Part shown: positions 16,605 through 22,686 of the stretch, one piece after another
Numbering within the stretch: position 1 is the stretch's first letter
Layout of the letters: each line of letters starts with the position of its first letter
Origin: Oscillospiraceae bacterium
GTDB lineage: Bacteria > Bacillota > Clostridia > Oscillospirales > QAMX01
Assembly (NCBI GenBank): GCA_015067705.1
Contig: SVLW01000007.1
Span: 1 to 64,000 of the forward strand
Direction of reading: 5' to 3'
DNA length: 64,000 nucleotides
Made by a program: the position numbers and the translations under genes
The notes under the pieces: generated by a model
What the model was told of the DNA's origin: nothing
Database searches by the model: none
The model's input: only the letters and a program-made list of their open reading frames with translations

Positions 16605-16828
16605 TTCTTGCCGAAGAGGCCGCCGAGGCCGCCCAGTGCGTCGCCCAGCTTGTCGAGGCCGATCTTGGCCTTGACGCCGTCCACGATTTTCTCAAGCTGC
16701 TCATTGGGCAGATCGATGCCCAGAAGCTTTTCCACCGTGGCAATGGGGTCGTCCTTGAATTCCTTTGCGATCTTGGGATCGTCCTTGATCTTGTCTACCA
16801 GTTCACCGATTTTTTCCTTGATATCCAT
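16601..16828 (-). CDS. Small Nif11-like helical protein A
   Basis: 75 residues: MDIKEKIGELVDKIKDDPKI..., a Lys/Asp-rich helical domain, then a glycine-rich tail ending LGGLGGLFGKK. Start ATG behind AGAAAGGAT. Similar in spacing of DP, leucines and LL/IL-G-x-D-L motif to protein B, so the pair is probably a tandem duplication. The double-Gly-like tail recalls leader peptides of exported peptides, but no transporter or maturase lies next to it. A hairpin (GACAGGGA/TCCCTGTC, 16851-16870) separates it from the pyrophosphatase gene upstream. Confidence 0.72.
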   Translation of the reverse strand: MDIKEKIGELVDKIKDDPKIAKEFKDDPIATVEKLLGIDLPNEQLEKIVDGVKAKIGLDKLGDALGGLGGLFGKK

Positions 16829-16877
16829 ACGTTTTATCCTTTCTATTGTGGACAGGGATCCATCCCTGTCGATTGTC

Positions 16878-17411
16878 TTAGCGGCAGTAGCAGTCGATGT
16901 AGTGATCGAGGGCCTGACGGATCACCTGCAGTGCGGCCTCCCGGCCGTTCACGTCGCCGGCCACGGCCTCTTTGCCCTCCAGCGCCTTATAAATGGAGAA
17001 GAAATGGGCCATCTCGTCGAAGATATGCCCCGGCAGCTCCGTAATGTCGTGGTAGGTATTATAGGTGGGATCGGCAAAGGGAATGGCGATGATCTTTTCG
17101 TCATAGCGTCCGCCGTCCATCATGGAGATATACCCGATGGGGAAGCACCGCACCAGCGTCAGGGGATCCAGTTCCTCGCTGCACAGCACCAGCACGTCCA
17201 ACGGGTCGCCGTCGTCGCCAAAAGAGCGGGGGATAAAGCCATAGTTTGCCGGATAATGCGTAGAGGTGTGGAGGATCCGGTCCAGCATAATGAGGCCGGT
17301 CTCCTTATCCAGTTCGTATTTCTTCTTGCTGCCCTTTGAAATCTCAATGACCGCCATAAAATCCTCCGGCGTAATGCGCTTCGGATCAATATCATGCCAA
17401 ATGTTCCCCAT
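16878..17411 (-). CDS. ppa: Inorganic pyrophosphatase, class I
   Basis: Hydrolyses PPi to phosphate, driving biosynthetic reactions. About 177 residues, the normal size for a bacterial family I enzyme. The signature DGDPLDVLVL and the metal-binding acidic residues around YGFIPRSFGDDGD are present, with the conserved K/Y-rich ISKGSKKKYELDKETG at the N-terminus. Start MGNIWHD at 17411 is chosen because GAAAGAGGGG precedes it; the track start at 17429 is not supported. Promoter found just upstream. Confidence 0.94.
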   Translation of the reverse strand: MGNIWHDIDPKRITPEDFMAVIEISKGSKKKYELDKETGLIMLDRILHTSTHYPANYGFIPRSFGDDGDPLDVLVLCSEELDPLTLVRCFPIGYISMMDGGRYDEKIIAIPFADPTYNTYHDITELPGHIFDEMAHFFSIYKALEGKEAVAGDVNGREAALQVIRQALDHYIDCYCR

Positions 17412-17450
17412 AAAAACCCCTCTTTCCAAATGATGTACCTGTCTGTCCCT

Positions 17451-17479
17451 ATTATACCGAATGAAAGCCCGTAAATCAA
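17451..17479 (-). promoter_or_regulatory. Promoter of the pyrophosphatase gene
   Basis: Minus strand TTGATT, 17-bp spacer, TATAAT, 40 bp upstream of the ATG. Confidence 0.75.
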
Positions 17480-17500
17480 CGGCGGAGTGATGGAAATCAG

Positions 17501-17535
17501 AAAAATAGGTCCCGGAGCCGAAAGACTCCGGGACT
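17501..17535 (-). terminator. Terminator after the PK-C-like gene
   Basis: Minus strand stem GTCCCGGAGTC/GGCTCCGGGAC with TTTC loop followed by CTATTTTTC. Confidence 0.8.
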
Positions 17536-17555
17536 TTCCATCATTCTTTATTTCT

Positions 17556-18107
17556 TCATCTGTGCCCGTACGGCATGCACAGGATCTCCTTCACGTCGGT
17601 GTCGAAGAAATCCTGAGAGTGGCCGGGGCGGAGGACCATAGCGGTGTCGGCGCCGCGGCCGGTGCCGCCGATGGCGATGACATCCTCATCCGCGTTGAGA
17701 CAGCCTGCATCCAGCGCCATCACCGCGCACTCAATGCCCACCTTCACGCCTGCGCCAAACAGCCGCAGGGTGTGGGCGATGAGCTCTGCCGGATACACGC
17801 CGCCGAACTTCCGGGCAATGGCCCGGTCGGGGCCCGCCAGGAAGTGGGTGGTGGTGACCACCTGCATGCCGGCGTCAATGAGCTCCCGGCGCACTTCTTC
17901 CGTCATCTCCTGCTGTCCGCGCTCCCGGAAACCGGTCTGATGGGTGACGACGGTGACCTTCAGGCCGCAGTCCTTGAGATACCGGGCGGTGACGCCTTCG
18001 TTTGAGGCCACCACGATCTGGTGGATATCATGAGCCTTCGCATAGGCAACGGCGGTTTTGATGGTTTCTTCCGTGTTCTTCGGGCCCTTTTCGGGGAAAG
18101 TCAGCAT
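17556..18107 (-). CDS. Pyruvate kinase C-terminal-like (PK_C) domain protein
   Basis: 183 residues, a free-standing alpha/beta domain related to the C-terminal domain of pyruvate kinase: EETIKTAVAYAKAHDIHQIVVASNEGVTARYL, LKVTVVTHQTGF, and DVIAIGGTGRGADTAMVLRPGHS near the end. No catalytic barrel is present, so it is not a pyruvate kinase. Start ATG at 18107 behind GAAGGAGGAACG; the track ORF extending to 18263 runs into the neighbouring gene. It lies 16 bp after the flavin reductase gene and is co-transcribed with it. Function of such stand-alone domains is unknown. Confidence 0.78.
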   Translation of the reverse strand: MLTFPEKGPKNTEETIKTAVAYAKAHDIHQIVVASNEGVTARYLKDCGLKVTVVTHQTGFRERGQQEMTEEVRRELIDAGMQVVTTTHFLAGPDRAIARKFGGVYPAELIAHTLRLFGAGVKVGIECAVMALDAGCLNADEDVIAIGGTGRGADTAMVLRPGHSQDFFDTDVKEILCMPYGHR

Positions 18108-18123
18108 TTTTCGTTCCTCCTTC

Positions 18124-18645
18124 TCAGTCTTTGGCGTAGACCTTAAGGATCTCGCCCACATACATGTCATGGAAATCGCGCTCCGGATACATGGCGTCCA
18201 CGATCTCCCGGTCGCAGAAGCCCTCTTCGAGAATCGGTGCGCGGTAAAGCTTCCGGCATACAAAGGTCAGCCTTGCCTCGGCAAAGCCCGTGGTGCCGTC
18301 CATGAAGACCGGCGTAAAGCCCACGGCCGCCACTTTATCCTCGTCCCGGCCGGACTTGGTGCCCAGATATCCCAGGGCCTTGTGATGTTCCCAGTCAAAC
18401 ACCGTCAGCGTGAAAAGCTCTTCCCGATCCACAAACTCTTTGGTATAGCGCTGGGGACGGACATACACCACGATGGTGGGTAAGTTCCCGTGGCCCGGAC
18501 GGCCCCAGATGGAGCCCATGTGGCCCCAGGACGCCGTCATGGTGTTATAGCCGCGCTCCTCATTGCCGGCCGTGATGAGCCACCAGTCATCCGCAATCAT
18601 GGTCATGGGATTGAGCTGCAGGCTTTCCAGTGCAATTTCTTTCAT
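18124..18645 (-). CDS. Flavin reductase-like domain protein
   Basis: 173 residues, FMN-binding split-barrel family. Visible: an N-terminal PMTMIADDWWLITAGNEERGYNTMTASWG substrate/FMN loop, then PTIVVYVRPQRYTKEFVDREELFTLTVFD, a family hallmark, and KALGYLGTKSGRDEDKV. Probably a cytoplasmic FMN-dependent reductase or a paralog without known substrate. Start at 18645 behind GGGAGGATCA. Coupled with the PK_C-like gene. The promoter at 18676-18704 drives both. Confidence 0.85.
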   Translation of the reverse strand: MKEIALESLQLNPMTMIADDWWLITAGNEERGYNTMTASWGHMGSIWGRPGHGNLPTIVVYVRPQRYTKEFVDREELFTLTVFDWEHHKALGYLGTKSGRDEDKVAAVGFTPVFMDGTTGFAEARLTFVCRKLYRAPILEEGFCDREIVDAMYPERDFHDMYVGEILKVYAKD

Positions 18646-18675
18646 AAATGATCCTCCCATAAGTGGCTTTTCTTT

Positions 18676-18704
18676 ATCATAGCACAGAAACGGGAAGATG
18701 AAAA
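18676..18704 (-). promoter_or_regulatory. Promoter of the flavin reductase/PK-C unit
   Basis: Minus strand TTTTCA, 17-bp spacer, TATGAT, about 30 bp before the start. Confidence 0.55.
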
Positions 18705-18717
18705 GAAAAAATCCGCG

Positions 18718-19089
18718 TCAGTATTTGATGGCATAATAAATCACATAGGCCCAGCCGAAGATGCCGTGGAGGATCGCCCAACCGATGGATTTCCAGGCGG
18801 TATAGGAAATAATCATGGCAAGCACTGCGCCAAATCCAACTCCCGTTTCTGCGGAGTTTTTCACAGTAATATGCCTCCTTGTTTTCTTTTCGCCATAGAG
18901 CACACGTTCAATAGGAACCTCAAAAATCTCTGCAATTCGGGTCAACGTATCAATGTCCGGTTCTGTCTTGCCGTTTTCCCAATTACTGACAGCCTGACGG
19001 GTGACATGGAGCTCCTCTGCCAGCTGATCCTGCGTCCTGCCTTTTTCATTTCGCAAGTCACGGATATGTTTCCCTATTTGATTGTTCAT
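18718..19089 (-). CDS. XRE-family regulator with C-terminal membrane segments
   Basis: 123 residues. The helix-turn-helix IGKHIRDLRNEKGRTQDQLAEELHVTRQAVSNWENGKTEPDIDTLTRIAEIFEVPIERVLYG covers residues 5-67, a classic Cro/CI domain. A short linker precedes two hydrophobic stretches (VGFGAVLAMIISYTAW; GWAILHGIFGWAYVIYYAI), so the regulator is probably membrane-tethered. Start MNNQIGK at 19089 behind GAGGTGATACC. No obvious target operon. It lies alone between flavin reductase and ferritin genes. Confidence 0.85.
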   Translation of the reverse strand: MNNQIGKHIRDLRNEKGRTQDQLAEELHVTRQAVSNWENGKTEPDIDTLTRIAEIFEVPIERVLYGEKKTRRHITVKNSAETGVGFGAVLAMIISYTAWKSIGWAILHGIFGWAYVIYYAIKY

Positions 19090-19186
19090 GGTATCACCTC
19101 TTGTGCTCATCATACCGCGAATTCCCATAAAAAGGCAAGCAATAGTTTGTTGCATCGGTCAATTCACGGGGAATTCGGTTGAAAAA

Positions 19187-19219
19187 GTAAAAAACCGGGC
19201 AAGGAATCTCCTTGCCCGG
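19187..19219 (-). terminator. Terminator after the ferritin gene
   Basis: Minus strand stem CCGGGCAAGGA/TCCTTGCCCGG with 3-nt loop, then TTTTTTAC. Confidence 0.88.
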
Positions 19220-19233
19220 ATTCGGCTGCAAAT

Positions 19234-19743
19234 TCAGATGACGAGGGACGGTGCGGTGTAGACGCGGGTGCCCAGCTCCTGATTCAGGAGATACAGGCTG
19301 CGGGGATCGTTGCCGTAGAGGCGATACTTCTTGATGAGGGAGTCGGCGTTGGTCTCCTCCTCGCCCTGCTCCTTAACAAACCAGTCGAGGAACTGCATGG
19401 CGCGGAAATCCTTCACGCTGTAGGCCGCATCGTAAATGTCGTGGATCAGAGAAGTGACGTACTGCTCGTGCTCATAACCTGCCAGCAGGGGATCGATGGG
19501 GTTCTCGAACACGAGGTTCGGCTTTGCAATGGCGTCCAGCTCCACCTTCACGCCGTTATTCTGCAGGTACTTGATGAAGAGCATGGCATGGTCGCGCTCT
19601 TCCTGTGCCTGGATGGTGTACCAGTTGCCAAAACCGTCCAGATCGATATCAATAAAATAGTTTGCAAAGTCCAGATAGAGATAGGCACTGTAAAATTCCT
19701 TGTTGATCTGCTGCATCAGAAGATCCTGTACTCGTTTATCCAT
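19234..19743 (-). CDS. ftn: Ferritin
   Basis: Non-haem iron-storage cage protein, 169 residues. Ferroxidase ligands are visible: the first helix INKEFYSAYLYLDFANYF, then AQEERDHAMLFIKYL (ExxH), and later FLDWFVKEQGEEETNADSLI. Oxidises Fe2+ and stores it as mineral, relieving oxidative stress. Strong codon bias suggests high expression. A single gene with its own terminator. Confidence 0.94.
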   Translation of the reverse strand: MDKRVQDLLMQQINKEFYSAYLYLDFANYFIDIDLDGFGNWYTIQAQEERDHAMLFIKYLQNNGVKVELDAIAKPNLVFENPIDPLLAGYEHEQYVTSLIHDIYDAAYSVKDFRAMQFLDWFVKEQGEEETNADSLIKKYRLYGNDPRSLYLLNQELGTRVYTAPSLVI

Positions 19744-19847
19744 AATGTCCGCCTTTCCGCATCCAGAAAAGGATGCCTGCTATGATAGAATATCAAATTC
19801 CGTCTATATGATACCATAAGCGTATAGCTTTCGCAAGATGGTTTTTC

Positions 19848-19876
19848 TTGTGTTTGCCGGAATTATTTGCTACAAT
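19848..19876 (+). promoter_or_regulatory. Promoter of the fRMsr gene
   Basis: TTGTGT, 17-bp spacer, TACAAT, 24 bp before the ATG at 19901. Confidence 0.68.
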
Positions 19877-19900
19877 GAAGAAAAATCGAGGTGAAAAAGA

Positions 19901-20362
19901 ATGACTGACAATCATGCACTTTGCGCTGCCCTTTCTGCGCTGACGGAGGGAGTGCCCCATCGGATCGCCAATCTGGCAAACGCTTCTGCGCTTTTATATG
20001 ACGTCCTGCCGGACCTGAACTGGGCGGGATTCTATCTCATGGAGGGCGGACGGCTGGTGCTGGGGCCCTTCCAGGGCAAGCCCGCCTGTATCGAGATCGC
20101 CGTGGGCCGCGGCGTCTGCGGCACCGCCGTGGCAGAGAACGCCGCCCAGCGTGTGCCGGATGTGCACGCCTTCCCCGGCCACATCGCCTGTGACGGCGCC
20201 TCCAATTCCGAGCTTGTGATCCCTATTCACATGGGCGGAGCGGTCGTGGGTGTACTGGATCTGGACAGCCCGGTGTTCGACCGCTTCTCCGAGGCGGATC
20301 AGGCGGGCCTTGAGGCCTTTGTCCGCATTCTGGAAGAAACCGTGTTTGGCGGGGACGCATAA
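19901..20362 (+). CDS. msrC: Free methionine-(R)-sulfoxide reductase (GAF domain)
   Basis: 153 residues, single GAF domain reducing free Met-R-SO with thioredoxin as likely donor. Diagnostic NWAGFYLMEGGRLVLGPFQGKPACIEIAVGRGVCGTAVAEN and the three family cysteines (PAC, GVC, HIAC), with SELVIPIHMGGAVVGVLDLDSP closing the fold. RBS GAGGTGAAAAAG. First gene of a short plus-strand unit with a methyltransferase. Fits the redox-repair content of the window (ferritin, thioredoxin, rubrerythrin). Confidence 0.92.
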   Translation: MTDNHALCAALSALTEGVPHRIANLANASALLYDVLPDLNWAGFYLMEGGRLVLGPFQGKPACIEIAVGRGVCGTAVAENAAQRVPDVHAFPGHIACDGASNSELVIPIHMGGAVVGVLDLDSPVFDRFSEADQAGLEAFVRILEETVFGGDA

Positions 20363-20386
20363 GCCGCCATGGAAAGGAACGAGTCT

Positions 20387-21139
20387 ATGAAATCCTATCA
20401 GGAGGAAAACGCCAGAATCATCGACAGCTGGTGCGAAGAGGGCTGGGAATGGGGCGAGCCCATTCCCCATGAAGTCTTTGAAAAAGCCAAAGCAGGGGAG
20501 TGGGACGTGCTCCTGACCCCCACGAAGCCGGTGCCCCACGAGTGGTTCGGGGATCTTTCCGGCCGGCGCGTCCTGGGTCTCGCCAGCGGCGGCGGACAGC
20601 AGATCCCTATTTTCTCCGCCCTGGGCGCCGATTGTACCCTGCTTGATTACTCCGAAAAGCAGTGCGAGAGCGACCGCATGGTGGCCCGGCGGGAGGGCTA
20701 TGCCGTGGAGATTCTCCGGGCCGACATGACAAAGCCTCTGCCCTTCCCGGACGAGAGCTTTGACCTGATCTTTCATCCCGTCTCCAACTGCTATGTGGAG
20801 GAGATCGCGCCCATCTTCCGGGAGTGTTACCGCGTGCTGAAAAAGGGCGGCGCGCTGCTGGGCGGCTATGACATCGGCATCAATTATCTCTTCGACGAGG
20901 AGGAGACCACGGTGACCAATTCTCTGCCCTTCAACCCCCTGAAGGATCCGGCTCTTTACGAAAAGTCCATGCAGTACGATTGGGGCATCCAGTTCTCCCA
21001 CACCGTAGAGGAACAGCTCCGCAGCCAGCTCCGCGCCGGCTTCGCCCTGGCCGATCTCTACGAGGACACCAACGGCTCCGGCCGCCTCCACGAACTGGGC
21101 GTCCCGTGCTTTTTGGCCGTGCGCGCGGTGAAGGTATAA
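20387..21139 (+). CDS. Class I SAM-dependent methyltransferase
   Basis: About 250 residues. The Rossmann core shows GRRVLGLASGGGQQIPIFSALGADCTLLDYSEKQ (motif I and acidic loop), ILRADMTKPLPFPDESFDLIFHPVSNCYVEEI (post-I and motif IV) and VLKKGGALLGGYDIG (motif VI). Start at 20387 (MKSYQEENARIIDSWCEEGWEWG) is chosen because GGAAAGGAAC precedes it. Substrate unknown; the closest general type is small-molecule methyltransferases (methyltransf_11). Confidence 0.85.
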   Translation: MKSYQEENARIIDSWCEEGWEWGEPIPHEVFEKAKAGEWDVLLTPTKPVPHEWFGDLSGRRVLGLASGGGQQIPIFSALGADCTLLDYSEKQCESDRMVARREGYAVEILRADMTKPLPFPDESFDLIFHPVSNCYVEEIAPIFRECYRVLKKGGALLGGYDIGINYLFDEEETTVTNSLPFNPLKDPALYEKSMQYDWGIQFSHTVEEQLRSQLRAGFALADLYEDTNGSGRLHELGVPCFLAVRAVKV

Positions 21140-21183
21140 AGAAATCTAAGGATTGATCAACCGCAATTTGACGGAGGACAAAA

Positions 21184-21543
21184 ATGCCTTTAGTTCGTAT
21201 AGAAATCATAAAAGGAAAAAGTTTTGAATATAAAAAAGAAATGCTCAATGCTGTTCATACAGCATTAATGAATGCTATTCAAATTGAGGACTGGGATAGA
21301 TTTCAAAGAATATATGAAATTGAAGATGAGTTGTTTGAAAGAAGTGAAAATAAGTCTGAAAAATTTACGATGATAGAGATCACAATGTTTCAAGGGCGTA
21401 CAAAAGAGCAAAAGGCGAGAATATATGAGGAAATCGTAAAAGAATTATTTGAAAGACTTGAAATACAAGCGTCTGATGTTTTTATCGTCATACATGAACC
21501 TCAAAATGAAAATTGGGGATTGGCCGGTAAACAAAGAAAATAA
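21184..21543 (+). CDS. Tautomerase-family protein, A+T-rich
   Basis: 119 residues. The mature N-terminus is Pro (MPLVRIEIIKGKSFEYKKEMLNAVHTAL), as required for the catalytic Pro1 of 4-oxalocrotonate tautomerase-like enzymes; a second beta-alpha repeat (FTMIEITMFQGRTKEQKARIYEEIVKELFERL) and IVIHEP.NENWGLAG complete the fold. Good RBS GACGGAGGAC. Base composition is strikingly A+T-rich, with AAA/GAA/ATA codons, unlike all neighbours, a sign of recent horizontal acquisition. Substrate not predictable. Confidence 0.85.
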   Translation: MPLVRIEIIKGKSFEYKKEMLNAVHTALMNAIQIEDWDRFQRIYEIEDELFERSENKSEKFTMIEITMFQGRTKEQKARIYEEIVKELFERLEIQASDVFIVIHEPQNENWGLAGKQRK

Positions 21544-21587
21544 ATGTGTGGAGTGGTTGAAATTCCAAACAAGATCATATCAAATGA

Positions 21588-21620
21588 TAAAGCCAAGGCG
21601 TATGCCTTGGCTTTTTATCA
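21588..21620. terminator. Bidirectional terminator
   Basis: AAAGCCAAGGC/GCCTTGGCTTT stem with T-runs outside, between convergent tautomerase and esterase genes. Confidence 0.88.
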
Positions 21621-21622
21621 TT

Positions 21623-22471
21623 TTATTCTTCTTCTCCCAAGAACAAAAACCGCAGTGCTTCCGGCAGAACCTTTGCCCAGGCGGCCTCGGTATGTGCCTG
21701 ACGGGTGTCAAGCAGGAACATCAGATGGCGATTGTCAAATCCTGCTGCTTTCAGCTTGCGGTAAACTGCCAGCACATAATCGACACTTGTAGCGTCGATC
21801 CCCTGATCGCCGTTATAGAAGGCGAAGCGATGGCCCTCCAGACGCTTCATATCGTACTCGTCCAGATGCTGCAGGAGTCCTTCCATGGTGAACATGGGGA
21901 AACCGGGGGAGAACACGATGGCGCGGGAGAACACCTCCGGATGCCGCAGCATCATGTAATAGGAGCAGGAACCGCCGGCGGAAATGCCGCCGATGCCGGT
22001 ATGGACGGCGTCCGGCAGAGTCCGGAAATTCTCATCGATCAGCGGTTTTAAGGTGTGCACGATGAAATCGGCGTAGAGATCCGTGGTGCTCTCGCCGGGG
22101 ATGCGCGGCACCGGGAAGCCATGCACCACGATGCCTTCCTCGGCTCTCGGCAGAGGCGGCGTCAGCTCCGTACCCCGGGTGGGCGCGGTATCCACCGCCA
22201 CCACGATGGCGGAAAATCCCTCATCCCGCAGGGACGTCACGGCCCGGTCGGCGTCCAGCTTGGGCTTGTCGTCGCCGCAGCGGAACACGCCCTGACCGTC
22301 ATGCATATAAAGCACCGGGAAGCGGCGCTCGCCGTCGTATTCCTCCGGCAGCCACACCCGGATCAGACGGCGGCGGCCGTCCGGATAGGGCGTCATTTCC
22401 AGTTCAAAGGTCACGATTTTGCCCTGGGGGATCAGGTCGCCGTGTTCATACGGCATCAGATGGAGTTTCAT
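21623..22471 (-). CDS. Alpha/beta-hydrolase esterase (CE1/esterase D-like)
   Basis: 282 residues. Nucleophile elbow GISAGGSCSYYMM (G-x-S-x-G) in the middle, oxyanion-side FPVLYMHDGQGVF near the N-terminus and a C-terminal His candidate (DTRQAHTEAAWAKVLPEALRFLF). Pattern fits carbohydrate esterases of the esterase D/feruloyl esterase type, consistent with the neighbouring arabinofuranosidase, since arabinose of arabinoxylan carries ester groups. No signal peptide, so intracellular. Start MKLHLMPYEHGD at 22471 behind GCGAGGTG. Confidence 0.8.
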   Translation of the reverse strand: MKLHLMPYEHGDLIPQGKIVTFELEMTPYPDGRRRLIRVWLPEEYDGERRFPVLYMHDGQGVFRCGDDKPKLDADRAVTSLRDEGFSAIVVAVDTAPTRGTELTPPLPRAEEGIVVHGFPVPRIPGESTTDLYADFIVHTLKPLIDENFRTLPDAVHTGIGGISAGGSCSYYMMLRHPEVFSRAIVFSPGFPMFTMEGLLQHLDEYDMKRLEGHRFAFYNGDQGIDATSVDYVLAVYRKLKAAGFDNRHLMFLLDTRQAHTEAAWAKVLPEALRFLFLGEEE

Positions 22472-22635
22472 TTGGCACACCTCGCTTTTTTCTTTCAGTA
22501 TACCGAAAAACGGAAGGACGCGCAAGTCTCCCACGCCGGAGAATGCGGAATGCGGAAGAGTTCCATTGGATGATCTTCACAGGAAAATAACAGGAATATA
22601 GTGTCAGATTTGGCGAACACCTTGATTCTCGCCCC

Positions 22636-22644
22636 TGTTATGAT
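22636..22644 (+). promoter_or_regulatory. Candidate extended -10 promoter of the GH51 gene
   Basis: TGTTATGAT is an extended -10 element; TTGATT lies too close to be its -35. Start codon 43 bp downstream. Confidence 0.4.
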
Positions 22645-22686
22645 AAACTGAACATAGACTTCGACTCTTTATTATGAGGTGAAACC

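Noticed and set aside
16851-16870. GACAGGGA/TCCCTGTC hairpin between pyrophosphatase and the mini-proteins
   Set aside because: No T-run after it, so not called a terminator; it may be a processing or stability element.
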